64,000 nt of DNA from Planococcus sp. ISL-109. GTDB lineage: Bacteria > Bacillota > Bacilli > Bacillales_A > Planococcaceae. Positions 38,055-46,633 of this stretch are shown here, piece by piece; position 1 is the first letter of the stretch; each line of letters begins with the position of its first letter. The DNA lies in assembly GCF_018613655.1 (NCBI RefSeq), contig NZ_JAGGPW010000029.1:1-64000 (forward strand), given 5' to 3'. Made by a program: the position numbers and the translations under genes. A model generated the notes under the pieces. That model searched no databases. It saw only the letters and a list, made by a program, of their open reading frames with translations, and was not told the DNA's origin.

Positions 38055-38630
38055 ATGTCTTTATTGAATGAGATTTTGGGCTATAACGAAAAATTCGTCC
38101 AGGAAAAAAAGTACGAAGAATACAGAACAACCAAATTCCCTGACAAGCGCATGGTCATTTTGACGTGCATGGATACGCGCTTGTTCGAACTGTTGCCGAA
38201 AGCGATGAACTTGAAAAAAGGTGATGTGAAGATCGTTAAAAGTGCCGGCGCTGTCATCAACCACCCGTTCGGCGGCATTATGCGCAGCTTGTTCGTTGCT
38301 GTTTACGAGTTGAATGCCGACGAAATTTACATTATCGGCCATCACGATTGCGGCATGGCTCAAGTGAAACCGGAAGGCATCATCGAAAAGATGAAAAGCC
38401 GCGGCATTGAACAAAGCACCATTGACCTGATGGATTACTCAGGCGTCAACCTCAACGAATGGCTGAAAGGCTTTGACGATGTAACAGAAAGCGTGCGCCA
38501 CAGCGTCGACATGGTGCGCAACCATCCGCTGATGGATAAAAAAGTACCGGTCCATGGTCTTGTCATCGACCCGACAACCGGAAAACTCGATGTCATTGTA
38601 GATGGCTACGAAGATAAAGAAAACCGCTGA
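38055..38630 (+). CDS. beta-class carbonic anhydrase
   Basis: A 191-residue carbonic anhydrase interconverting CO2 and bicarbonate. Zinc ligands C38 (ILTCMDTR), H96 and C99 (HHDCGM), with the catalytic D40-R42 dyad. Its size matches the YvdA-like clade of Firmicutes. AAGGAGG precedes the ATG. Ends within a terminator shared with the convergent DinB gene. Confidence 0.92.
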   Translation: MSLLNEILGYNEKFVQEKKYEEYRTTKFPDKRMVILTCMDTRLFELLPKAMNLKKGDVKIVKSAGAVINHPFGGIMRSLFVAVYELNADEIYIIGHHDCGMAQVKPEGIIEKMKSRGIEQSTIDLMDYSGVNLNEWLKGFDDVTESVRHSVDMVRNHPLMDKKVPVHGLVIDPTTGKLDVIVDGYEDKENR

Positions 38631-38652
38631 GAAAAATCTCAGCGGTTTTTTC
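38621..38652. terminator. bidirectional terminator
   Basis: Stem AAACCGCTGAGA / TCTCAGCGGTTT. It overlaps the carbonic anhydrase stop codon on the plus strand and the end of the dinB-family gene on the minus strand. Confidence 0.85.
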
Positions 38653-39121
38653 TTTGGAAATGTATATAATCGAGCGGGATGCCCGATTGGTCGAATTGGC
38701 GCAATAAGGATGTGATCTGGCCGCGGTGGTAGCTCGCGTGATTGATGACTGTGAACAACATTTCATCGCGGCTATGACAAAACTTGAGGCCTTTCATATT
38801 GCGGTACGTAAATTCCTGTTGCCAACTTTCTTCGGTTAGTGAGGCGAAATAAAGTTCCATCTCTGCGTGCAATAGCAGGAACGCTTCCATCGCTTTCTCC
38901 ACCGTCTCTACATCGAACTTTTCGAACGCCGGATTCTCGGCTCCGTTCATCCGTTTGAGCCAAATTTTTTCGACGCCGATTACGTGAGCAATGGTGTCCC
39001 GGATTGACGGGAAAGAACTTTTTCCCGCTTGCGTGTAATACGCTTCATTCAGTTCCTGGACATGCTCCAAAATTCGCTGGCTGGCCCACTTATGATAAGC
39101 AAATTGTTTTAATCGATCCAC
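38639..39121 (-). CDS. DinB family (YfiT-like) metalloprotein
   Basis: A 160-residue four-helix-bundle protein. The three histidines that bind metal are H46 (RDTIAHVIGVE), H128 and H132 (VINHASYHRGQI). Such proteins are DNA-damage-inducible in B. subtilis or act as thiol S-transferases; the specific reaction is unknown. No LexA box was recognised upstream. Confidence 0.85.
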   Translation of the reverse strand: MDRLKQFAYHKWASQRILEHVQELNEAYYTQAGKSSFPSIRDTIAHVIGVEKIWLKRMNGAENPAFEKFDVETVEKAMEAFLLLHAEMELYFASLTEESWQQEFTYRNMKGLKFCHSRDEMLFTVINHASYHRGQITSLLRQFDQSGIPLDYIHFQRKNR

Positions 39122-39199
39122 GCTCCATCCACTCCTCCATCAATTTTCAAGCCATCTCCGCACATTTTTCCACCATTTCCGATAGGCGGCCTTACCCTT

Positions 39200-39748
39200 T
39201 CAAAAATCTTGTTCAAGAAGCGCATAGTAATAATGGTCTTTCCATTCCCCATTGATAAACAAAAACCGCTTCAGCAAGCCTTCTTTTTGAAAGCCTGCTT
39301 TTTCGAGTACCCGCAGCGACCCCACATTATCGGGAGATACGTACGCTTCAATCCGGTGCAAGCGCAATTGTTCGAACCCGAAAGCCGTGATCAATTTGAC
39401 CGCCTCGCTCGCAATGCCACGGCCGATAAATTGTTCGTCCATCGAATAGCCGACCAATGCACTTAGGAACGGCAATCGCTTAATGCTGTAAATCGAAATG
39501 TGGCCGATCAGCTGATTGGATTCATGCGAAAAAATCCCGAAACTGTATTCCCGGTTTTCGCGTGCCTGGTAAATGGCTTCACGTATTTTTTCACGCTGGA
39601 CGGCAATGGTAAAGTAACTGTCCCGATGCCGCGGTTCATAAATCGCCCAGTAATTGCGGTTCTTCTGCAGAACCCGCACCATGTCTTCTGCATCTTCGAC
39701 AGTAAGCGTACGGAGATAACACGTTTTCCCTTCAAATAGCAGATTCAT
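39200..39748 (-). CDS. RimJ/RimL-type GNAT acetyltransferase
   Basis: A 182-residue GNAT protein. The acetyl-CoA loop is seen as EQFIGRGIASEAVKLI (about 109-124) and NVGSLRVLEKAGFQKEGLLK near 140-160, the RimJ/RimL hallmark. It may acetylate a protein N-terminus or a small molecule. Its ATG lies 1 nt after the pepF stop, so both are one transcript. Confidence 0.85.
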   Translation of the reverse strand: MNLLFEGKTCYLRTLTVEDAEDMVRVLQKNRNYWAIYEPRHRDSYFTIAVQREKIREAIYQARENREYSFGIFSHESNQLIGHISIYSIKRLPFLSALVGYSMDEQFIGRGIASEAVKLITAFGFEQLRLHRIEAYVSPDNVGSLRVLEKAGFQKEGLLKRFLFINGEWKDHYYYALLEQDF

Positions 39749-39749
39749 C

Positions 39750-41540
39750 TTATCCCTCTTCTGCAGTCAATTTGATGAACTCTTCGACATCTTTTGTGCA
39801 TAGCGCAATACCTTTTTCCCAGAATGCTTTTTGGGTGATGTCTTCCCCCAGATGCTTCATCGCCAAGTCTTCAGTGCTCATGATCGCCGTATCCCGCAGC
39901 AGCGCCATATATTTTTCTTCAAAGCCCTGCCCTTCTTCCAATGCTTTTGCATAGACGCTCAACGAGAAGAGATAACCGAACGTATACGGAAAATTATAAA
40001 ACGGCACGTCGGTAATATAAAAATGCAGTTTCGATGCCCAAAAATGCGGATGCACACTCGATAAGCTGCCGGCAAACGCTTCTTCTTGAGCTTGCTCCAT
40101 CAATTCATTCAAGCGGCTTGCCGCAACGACACCATTCTTCCGCTCCTCATAAAACCTCGTCTCGAACAGGAACCGAGCATGGATATTCATGAAAAAAGCT
40201 ACGCTGCGCTGAATTTTATCCTCCAGTAAAGCGATTTCCTCTTGTTTGGTCTCCGCATTTTTCACCGCTGCATCCGCCACGATCATTTCTGCAAACGTCG
40301 ACGCTGTTTCAGCGACATTCATCGCATAAGAACGGTTCAAATAATGCGCTCGCTGCAGTGCATACGTATGGAATGCATGGCCCAGTTCATGTGCAAGCGT
40401 TGCAACGTTCGACATTGATCCGCTATAGGTCATAAAAATGCGCGATTCATCGCTTTTCGGCAGCGATGTGCAAAAGCCACCCGGCATTTTATGCGGACGG
40501 TCTTCCGCTTCCACCCAGCCGTTTTCCAGTGCATGGCGCGAGAACTGCTCCAATTCCAGGCCGAATTTCCCGAACTGGCGAAGAATAAACTCAGCGCCTT
40601 GCTCATAGTCAAACTGCTGGGAGTTTTCGATAATGGGTGCATCGATATCATGCCAAGCGAGCTTTTCTTTGCCAAGAATTTCGGCTTTGCGCGACAAGTA
40701 ATCCGCAAACGGCTGCTTGTGTTCGCTAATCGCCTGCCACATGACATCCAACGTTTCCTGTTTCATACGGTTCATCCGAAGCGGTTCTTCAAGCACACTT
40801 TCCACTCCACGCTTGTTGTACATTTGCAGGCGGAATCCCGCTAAGGAATTCAAGGTTTTCGCAAAAAGCTCTTCTTTTTCGCTCCATGCCTCCTCCAATT
40901 TCTCGTAAGCTTGTTTTCGGACTGTGGCATCTTTATGCGAGCTTAAATTATTCGCTTGCCCAACCGATAACGTCTTCTCTTCCCCGTCCACATCGACGCG
41001 CACCTTGGTCGAAGCAATCAGCAAATCGTATAACTCGCTCCAAGCGTGGTAGCCGTCGATCCCAAGCCCTGTAATCAGGCCTTCTTCTTTTTCGGACAAC
41101 AGGCGTTTCGCTTCCTCGCGCCATTCTTCCAAAACGAAAGCAAACTCCTGCAAACTTTCGGTCGCCAATAGCTTTTCCCAAGCTTCCTGTTCGGTAGCCA
41201 TGAGCGCTTGTTTGAATTTCAAAAAAGCGCTTTGGAAACGGGATTTCAAAAGCGCATGTTCACTTTGCAAAAGTGCGGCTTGCTTATCTTCTGTGTTTTG
41301 GGCCATCAAACAGCCGATAAACGCCCCCGCTTGGCGGACATCTATCGACACGGCAGCCGTCTGCTCCAAAAAACCCGCCACTTGTGACGGTTCTGCCGGG
41401 ACCACGAATTGCTCTGCCGCCTGTTCGAAGTTCTTAAGTTTTTGAGCCGTATCGCCCAAATGCTTTTTCAGCTCAGCTGACTCGCTGCCCCCTTGAAATA
41501 GACTGTCGAGCTCCCATACTTCCGGATAAATAGCTGTCAT
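39750..41540 (-). CDS. pepF: oligoendopeptidase F (M3 family)
   Basis: A 596-residue zinc metallopeptidase that cuts medium-length peptides. HELGH is at 384-388 with AFHTY following, and the third ligand region SYAMNVAETASTFAEM lies about 25 residues on. The N-terminal half is the helical PepF/M3 domain. ATG 41540 follows GGGGG by 8 nt. Upstream, a hairpin (41615-41653) may be a leader structure. Confidence 0.92.
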   Translation of the reverse strand: MTAIYPEVWELDSLFQGGSESAELKKHLGDTAQKLKNFEQAAEQFVVPAEPSQVAGFLEQTAAVSIDVRQAGAFIGCLMAQNTEDKQAALLQSEHALLKSRFQSAFLKFKQALMATEQEAWEKLLATESLQEFAFVLEEWREEAKRLLSEKEEGLITGLGIDGYHAWSELYDLLIASTKVRVDVDGEEKTLSVGQANNLSSHKDATVRKQAYEKLEEAWSEKEELFAKTLNSLAGFRLQMYNKRGVESVLEEPLRMNRMKQETLDVMWQAISEHKQPFADYLSRKAEILGKEKLAWHDIDAPIIENSQQFDYEQGAEFILRQFGKFGLELEQFSRHALENGWVEAEDRPHKMPGGFCTSLPKSDESRIFMTYSGSMSNVATLAHELGHAFHTYALQRAHYLNRSYAMNVAETASTFAEMIVADAAVKNAETKQEEIALLEDKIQRSVAFFMNIHARFLFETRFYEERKNGVVAASRLNELMEQAQEEAFAGSLSSVHPHFWASKLHFYITDVPFYNFPYTFGYLFSLSVYAKALEEGQGFEEKYMALLRDTAIMSTEDLAMKHLGEDITQKAFWEKGIALCTKDVEEFIKLTAEEG

Positions 41541-41727
41541 ATTGTTTTCCCCCTGCACTCACGAATTTTCAAAATACATTAATTAGTATAACATTTACCC
41601 TAGCTCAACGAAAATGGCGACCTGCCGGCACTTTTCACGATATCGCCATTTTTAGGAAACTTCCTGCACTTTCTTATTGGTCGTAACAGCGTACGAGTTT
41701 ATACTGATACATGAGGAGGGATTTCAT

Positions 41728-42468
41728 ATGATTCGCATACTGCTGATGACGTTCGCCTTTATCGCCGTCATCATAATGAATGCCTTGGCTAATATACTGC
41801 CGATCAACGGTCAGGCTACCGGTGAAATCTCCAACCGGGTCCCGGTGCTTTTTACACCGGCCGGTTATGCGTTTTCCATTTGGTCTGTTATATATATTCT
41901 GTTGGCTGTCTGGATTGTCGGCTTTTGGCTGCGCTTGAAAAAAGGAGTATATCCTTCAGCGCAAGTTACATTGTTTTTTGTATTAAGTGCCATTTTTAAT
42001 ATTGTTTGGCTGCTTTGCTGGCATTACGAGTATTTTATCTGGTCGATTGTCGCGATGCTTGCTTATTTATTGTCGCTCATCGCCTTATATCTGCAATACA
42101 ATAATTTCGAAAGCGGTTTTACCGAGCGCTTGCCCATTTCCGTCAATCTGGGCTGGATCAGTGTGGCGACAATCGCCAACATCAGCTACGTGCTGACCTT
42201 TTATAGTTGGAACGGCTGGGGACTCAGCGACCAATTATGGACGGTGATTATGTTGACGGTGGCAACTGCGCTAGCGCTGCATATCCGCTTCCATCATTCG
42301 GATATTCCGCTGACACTAGTGTTTATCTGGGCATTCATTGCAATCGTCGTAAGGCATGGCATGGATGAATTATTGGTCAGCACAGCAGCCCTGTTCCTAA
42401 GCGGCGTTTTGATGACAGGTATTTTATTGATCAAGAAGAAACCGGCGAAGCAGGACTTTACGCCATAA
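41728..42468 (+). CDS. TspO/MBR family protein
   Basis: A 246-residue membrane protein with about seven hydrophobic segments. It contains FTPAGYAFSIWSVIYILL near 47-64, the Trp-rich TspO signature, and LGWISVATIANIS around 145-157. It is longer than the five-helix tryptophan-rich sensory proteins, with two extra C-terminal spans. AGGAGGGA precedes the ATG. TspO proteins bind porphyrins and related ligands; the role of this long form is unknown. Confidence 0.82.
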   Translation: MIRILLMTFAFIAVIIMNALANILPINGQATGEISNRVPVLFTPAGYAFSIWSVIYILLAVWIVGFWLRLKKGVYPSAQVTLFFVLSAIFNIVWLLCWHYEYFIWSIVAMLAYLLSLIALYLQYNNFESGFTERLPISVNLGWISVATIANISYVLTFYSWNGWGLSDQLWTVIMLTVATALALHIRFHHSDIPLTLVFIWAFIAIVVRHGMDELLVSTAALFLSGVLMTGILLIKKKPAKQDFTP

Positions 42469-42471
42469 AAA

Positions 42472-42500
42472 AACAACCATCGGGTGATGGTTGTTTTTTT
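42472..42500. terminator. bidirectional terminator TspO/map
   Basis: Stem AACAACCAT / ATGGTTGTT with a CGGGTG loop and T and A tracts. Confidence 0.85.
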
Positions 42501-42520
42501 TCTTATTTCATTCACGAGCT

Positions 42521-43273
42521 TCAGTTTTCCAATTTCGTCAGCAAAATCGGTTCGCCTTTTGTGACGAGTACTGTATGTTCGATTTGTGCGACAAGCGACT
42601 GGTCCGGTGTGATGAATGTCCAGCCGTCCCCGGATTCGATGATGTGCTCGGATTTTTGGGAAACAAATGGTTCCACGGCGAGCACCATTCCTTCTTTAAG
42701 GATCGTCGTCTCCCACGCATCATAATAATTGAGGATGTGCTGCGGTGCTTCATGAAGCGATTTCCCGATGCCATGCCCAGTCAAGTTTTTGATGACGAAA
42801 AGCCCTTGGTCTTTTGCTTCCCGCTCGACTGCTTTGCCGATCTGGTTAAGCTTCGCACCTGCTTTTACTTTCATCATGGCGCGATCGAATGCAGATTCTG
42901 CCGCTTTGCATAATTTCTCCTTGGCTTCATGCCCTTGTCCGACGACAAAAGAAATGCCAGTATCGGCGAAATAGTCGCCATATGAACCCGACACGTCAAT
43001 ATTGACGATGTCGCCTTCTTTAATGACGCGTTTTCCGGGAATGCCGTGAGCTACTTCTTCGTTGACGCTGATGCATGTATAACCCGGGAAATCATATTCG
43101 GATTTCGGTGCGGACACGCCGCCCCATTGTTCGAATAAACGGCCGCCCAGCTCGTCGATTTCTTTCGTCGTAACCCCCGGTTTTACAGCGGCTTTCATCG
43201 TTTCACGGATTTCCGCCACCATGCGGCCGGCTTTTTTCAGTCCTTCAATATCTTTTTCAGTAGTTGCTATCAT
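42521..43273 (-). CDS. map: type I methionine aminopeptidase
   Basis: A 250-residue M24 enzyme that removes initiator methionine. All five metal ligands are present: D93, D104, H167, E201 and E232, plus substrate His76. It is not in the ribosomal protein operon, so it is likely the second (YflG/MapB-like) enzyme. GAAGGGTAAGT lies before the ATG. Monocistronic between thiT and the TspO gene. Confidence 0.93.
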   Translation of the reverse strand: MIATTEKDIEGLKKAGRMVAEIRETMKAAVKPGVTTKEIDELGGRLFEQWGGVSAPKSEYDFPGYTCISVNEEVAHGIPGKRVIKEGDIVNIDVSGSYGDYFADTGISFVVGQGHEAKEKLCKAAESAFDRAMMKVKAGAKLNQIGKAVEREAKDQGLFVIKNLTGHGIGKSLHEAPQHILNYYDAWETTILKEGMVLAVEPFVSQKSEHIIESGDGWTFITPDQSLVAQIEHTVLVTKGEPILLTKLEN

Positions 43274-43359
43274 ACTTACCCTTCTTTCACACTATTCTAT
43301 TTGAGCATTATAACATAAAACAGTCGGAAACTGGCTTCTCGCACCGGTTCGGACCATAT

Positions 43360-43390
43360 AAACACCGCCTACAGCTAGACGGTGTTTTCC
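43360..43390 (-). terminator. terminator after thiT
   Basis: Minus strand: AAACACCG and CGGTGTTT arms around a 12-nt loop, just after the thiT stop. T tract short. Confidence 0.5.
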
Positions 43391-43391
43391 A

Positions 43392-43967
43392 TTACGATTC
43401 AGGCCGCGTAAGACGCGGTGCTGTGACAAAAAGCAAAGAGCAGACAACTGCCGCGACAACCGCGACAGGAATCATATACGTGGCGTTATAGACTGCCGAA
43501 TAGATGAAGACATTGCCGTCAGCAAACATGCCGAAAAAAAGAATGCCGGTGATGACGTGGGTCACATAGCGGAGAAACGAACCGAGCAATACCCCGAGTG
43601 TTACCATCAGAACGATTTTGCCGGTTTTTTTTGTGAGGGTGGCTTCCAAATAGCGGCCCCGCAAAAGTCCGGCGAATCCGACGACACTGTACGCCAGCAG
43701 ATAATCCAGAATCACTTGCATGACAACAAAACCGAATGACAGCGGGGCAACTGAGATAAAGCCGGTGACAATCTGCAGCAATCCGACCAAAAAACCGGTC
43801 GCCACACCTGCCAGAACGCCTCTCCGGAACGCCATCAGCACAATCGGGATCATCACCAGGCTGACCGATCCGCCTTGTGGCATACGGAATGCCACAAAGT
43901 CCAATACAAAGCCGAGCGCTGCAAAAATCGCAATCTCGACCATTAATAATACGCGCAAATTTCTCAT
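43392..43967 (-). CDS. thiT: energy-coupled thiamine transporter ThiT (ECF S component)
   Basis: A 191-residue six-helix membrane protein with the ThiT features FRMPQGGSVSLVMIPI near 28-43 (thiamine-binding loop) and FRRGVLAGVATGFLVGLLQ. It binds thiamine and needs the shared EcfAAT module, encoded elsewhere. The TPP riboswitch and terminator immediately upstream on the same strand confirm the substrate and show that high TPP shuts it off. Confidence 0.95.
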   Translation of the reverse strand: MRNLRVLLMVEIAIFAALGFVLDFVAFRMPQGGSVSLVMIPIVLMAFRRGVLAGVATGFLVGLLQIVTGFISVAPLSFGFVVMQVILDYLLAYSVVGFAGLLRGRYLEATLTKKTGKIVLMVTLGVLLGSFLRYVTHVITGILFFGMFADGNVFIYSAVYNATYMIPVAVVAAVVCSLLFVTAPRLTRPES

Positions 43968-44022
43968 TTAAAATTGCCTCCTTTTGGATTTGCACATCAC
44001 CAGAAGGGCCGATTTTGCTGAA

Positions 44023-44060
44023 AAATACAAAAACGGCGCCAGGATAGATCCTGGCGCCGA
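44023..44060 (-). terminator. riboswitch-controlled terminator before thiT
   Basis: Perfect stem GGCGCCAGGAT / ATCCTGGCGCC (44035-44058) followed on the minus strand by a T-rich tract. It sits 19 nt downstream of the TPP aptamer. Confidence 0.85.
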
Positions 44061-44077
44061 AAGGGCCGGTTTTCCAT

Positions 44078-44159
44078 CCACATCCCTGCGCAAGCATTAA
44101 CTTACAGGTTCGAAGGGTAAGAACAAATCGTTCACTCTCAGCTATAGCTCCCCTTGTGG
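44078..44159 (-). ncRNA. TPP riboswitch (THI element)
   Basis: The minus strand shows conserved aptamer pieces in order: CCACA/TGTGG closing stem, GGGGAGCTATAGCTGAGAG, ACCCTTCGAACCTG, and AATGCTTGCGCAGGGA. It matches the TPP (THI-box) consensus and precedes thiT, controlling it by transcription termination. Confidence 0.95.
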
Positions 44160-44269
44160 TGTATACAATTAATTCGTTATCATTTGTATTGTACACAAGG
44201 GATTTGAGGCTGGCAATCGTTTCAAGCAAAAAGGATAGGGTAGGTAGTAAATTAGTAGACATTTAAGAA

Positions 44270-44303
44270 AGGTGGTGGAGGCAGCTTGCGAGCTGCCTAA
44301 CGA
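44270..44303 (+). promoter_or_regulatory. structured ribosome-binding region of the M20 peptidase gene
   Basis: AGGTGGTGGAGG (44270-44281) is followed by a 7-bp hairpin GGCAGCT-TGCG-AGCTGCC (44280-44297) and then the ATG at 44304. Folding the hairpin shortens the AGGTGG-to-ATG distance from 28 nt to about 10 nt. Confidence 0.5.
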
Positions 44304-45386
44304 ATGATTGATTTATTAAAAGACCTAATTAAAATTCAAAGTGATACGAAAGAAGGGGCAAATGAGGCGCTGTTATTTTGTTCTGCCTGGCTGAAAGCAA
44401 AAGGTGAAGACGTTACAGTGCACGATAATAAGGGCTACCTCATGCTGACGGCGAGCAAAGGAAAAGGCTTCGAGAAAGTCATATGGAACGGCCATGTTGA
44501 TGTCGTGCCTGGCCATCCTGAACAATTTTCGACCATGGAAGAAGGGGACAAATTATACGGACGGGGCTCTGCCGATATGAAAGCCGGTGTCGCTGCCATG
44601 ATGCAAGCTTTTATCGAGCTTGATGCTGCGGCATTGACACGTGAAGTGCAGCTCCATATCGTGACCGATGAAGAAATCGGCGGGCGCAACACCTCCAAGT
44701 GGTTAGTTGATGAGGGCTATTACGGTGATTTTGTCATTTGCGGCGAACCGACCCACTTGAAGATCGGCCTCCAGTCGAAAGGTATTTTACGGATGGATTT
44801 GACGTTCAAAGGAAAACCCGCTCATGGTTCGCGCCCTTGGGAAGGCATCAATGCCATCGAATCAGCGATGAAATACCATGCTGGCATGAAAGATCTGCCC
44901 TTCCGCAAAGAATCCACGGAGTATTACGAGCAGCCATCCGTCAATTTGCCGATCATCAATGCCGGCGACCGCTACAACGTCGTACCTGAAATCTGCAATA
45001 TGTCTTATGATATCCGCTTTATGCCCGGACAAGACAAGGACGAGATTATCCGCCAGATGGCTGAACTTGCAGAAACAGTCGGCGTCGATATGGAATACAA
45101 AGCGAGCGGGTCGACTCCTGCCTTGACGACGACAGACGATCACCCATATATCCAAACCTTGATGACCGCAGTCGAACAGATCACCGAAGAACAACCAGTG
45201 CTCTTTGGCCAGCACGGCGCTGCGGATACGCGCTATTACGCTGAAAAAATCGACGGACAAGGCGCGATTGAGTTTGGCCCGAGCGGTGACGATTGGCACG
45301 GCAATGCAGAATACGTTTCGATTTCAAGCGTCCACGCCTATAAAGATATTCTCCTCGCCCATGCCTATGCCCAGACAAATGTTTAA
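44304..45386 (+). CDS. M20-family peptidase/deacylase (ArgE/DapE-like)
   Basis: A 360-residue zinc hydrolase. Metal-site motifs: WNGHVDVVPG near 61-70, YGRGSADMKAG near 89-99 (bridging Asp), TDEEIGGR near 120-127 (base Glu and ligand), CGEPTH and the C-terminal GQHGAADTRYY. The dimerisation domain sits in the middle. Family members deacylate acetylornithine, succinyl-diaminopimelate or N-acyl amino acids; specificity is not readable. No arginine or lysine genes are near. The start is preceded by a hairpin that separates it from the ribosome site. Confidence 0.88.
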   Translation: MIDLLKDLIKIQSDTKEGANEALLFCSAWLKAKGEDVTVHDNKGYLMLTASKGKGFEKVIWNGHVDVVPGHPEQFSTMEEGDKLYGRGSADMKAGVAAMMQAFIELDAAALTREVQLHIVTDEEIGGRNTSKWLVDEGYYGDFVICGEPTHLKIGLQSKGILRMDLTFKGKPAHGSRPWEGINAIESAMKYHAGMKDLPFRKESTEYYEQPSVNLPIINAGDRYNVVPEICNMSYDIRFMPGQDKDEIIRQMAELAETVGVDMEYKASGSTPALTTTDDHPYIQTLMTAVEQITEEQPVLFGQHGAADTRYYAEKIDGQGAIEFGPSGDDWHGNAEYVSISSVHAYKDILLAHAYAQTNV

Positions 45387-45448
45387 TTTGTGATGAAAAC
45401 GGGTAAATACTATGAAACCCTTAAATGAAAACGAATGGAGCGATAAAT

Positions 45449-45598
45449 ATGGCTATTGGAAGACTCGTCAGATCAGCAATCAAATACGGACCGATTGCTT
45501 ACCCGATCATCCGTAAAGTGATGAACAATAGAAAAAAGAACAGCGATAACGGTGAAGATACTTCACCAAACCGCAGTGACTCAAGCAAACGCCGCTAA
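45449..45598 (+). CDS. 49-residue basic hypothetical protein
   Basis: A short frame behind ATGGAGCG giving MAIGRLVRSAIKYGPIAYPI, then IRKVMNNRKK and a Ser/Asn/Asp-rich tail ending SSKRR. The N-terminal half is amphipathic and basic; no clear membrane span. It ends just before a strong terminator, which supports expression. Similar tiny proteins are common in Planococcaceae; no function known. Confidence 0.65.
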   Translation: MAIGRLVRSAIKYGPIAYPIIRKVMNNRKKNSDNGEDTSPNRSDSSKRR

Positions 45599-45607
45599 AT
45601 GAATAAA

Positions 45608-45646
45608 AGGACGGAGAAAATGAAATATTTTCTCCGTCCTTTTTTA
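45608..45646. terminator. bidirectional terminator
   Basis: Stem AGGACGGAGAAAAT / ATTTTCTCCGTCCT with T tract on plus and TTTTATT on minus; also ends the minus-strand SGNH gene. Confidence 0.88.
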
Positions 45647-45676
45647 TGTTGAGTTTAAAATCCGCACCCACATTCC

Positions 45677-46621
45677 TTAAACAAATGGCAATGCTTGTCG
45701 GATGGCTAGATAATCATGCGGCGTGCGCTCAGTTGGCCGGGCTGCGGCATCATTGTCCGCAGACTCATCTTGAGCATCTTGTTCCGGCTGTTGCGTTTGT
45801 TCCGGTTCTTCAGAAGATGAATCTTCTTGCGTTTGCTGGATTTCTTCAAAGCTCATCGGTGCTAGTGGCGGCAGCTCTGCATCTTCTACAGTAGAGCCTT
45901 CCGAATACTGCTCAAAGAAAGCATTCGCCATTTCCTGATAGCCGTTCACGTTCGGATGCACGTCGCCGGCATTCGGCACCAGTTCCACAGCCTCTTCCCC
46001 GAAGCGCTCTGAGACTCCGACAAATGTCGCGCCTGCCCGCTCCGCTTCCTGCTCCAGAATAGCGTTCAATTGATCGAGCTGTTTTGCCGTGCCTTGCTTT
46101 TGGCTGTCACGGGCATGCGGATATGCGAAATAATACCCCATTACATAGACATCCGCAGACGGCGCGCTGTCAGACAGGTCCGCCAAAATCTTCCCGACGT
46201 TCTCACGAGCCGCATTCAGTGCATAATCCGCCTGGATCTGTTCATAGTTCAATGAACCTTCGGCAGCGTTCGGCTGCACGAGGCGCAATAAATCGTTTGC
46301 CCCTGCAGACACTGTGACAATATTCGCTGAAGCGAGTAATTCCGCTGCCTCATCGGATTGGATGCTGTCCAGTACTTCCGCTGCAGTGAAACCTGGAAAC
46401 GCCAGGTCTTTCGAATATAACGCGACCGGCTGATTGCGCGTTAATTCCTGTGCAATCAAATCAGTATAACCGCTATCGATGGCACGGTCCGGCGTCTGTC
46501 CGGCAGCCAGTGAATCGCCGATCGCGACATACACGGCCGGCACCTGCAATTCAGCAGATGCTGCAGACGCAGAGCCCGTTAGTATAAGTCCTGCCAGTAA
46601 CATGCTTGCTGTTTTCTTCAT
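45677..46621 (-). CDS. secreted SGNH/GDSL-family esterase
   Basis: A 314-residue exported hydrolase. Signal peptide (MKKTASMLLAGLILTGSASA, cleavage near 20-23), catalytic Ser37 in block I AIGDSLAAG, Gly in block II, Asn in block III SAGANDLL, and the Asp-x-x-His pair in DVHPNVNGY near 217-225. After the domain comes a Gln/Glu/Asp/Ser-rich low-complexity tail (about 250-295). Likely a lipase, esterase or cell-wall deacylase outside the membrane. It follows ampS by 12 nt, third gene of the helicase-ampS-esterase operon. Confidence 0.85.
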   Translation of the reverse strand: MKKTASMLLAGLILTGSASAASAELQVPAVYVAIGDSLAAGQTPDRAIDSGYTDLIAQELTRNQPVALYSKDLAFPGFTAAEVLDSIQSDEAAELLASANIVTVSAGANDLLRLVQPNAAEGSLNYEQIQADYALNAARENVGKILADLSDSAPSADVYVMGYYFAYPHARDSQKQGTAKQLDQLNAILEQEAERAGATFVGVSERFGEEAVELVPNAGDVHPNVNGYQEMANAFFEQYSEGSTVEDAELPPLAPMSFEEIQQTQEDSSSEEPEQTQQPEQDAQDESADNDAAARPTERTPHDYLAIRQALPFV

Positions 46622-46633
46622 TTTCTCACCTCG

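Noticed and set aside
41615-41653. Hairpin AAAATGGCGA...TCGCCATTTTT upstream of pepF
   Set aside because: Could be a leader terminator for pepF, but the loop is 22 nt, the T tract short, and no upstream gene or sensor was found.
43519-44262. 247-codon minus-strand open frame over thiT and its leader
   Set aside because: Different frame from ThiT and runs through the TPP aptamer and terminator; composition of a shadow frame.
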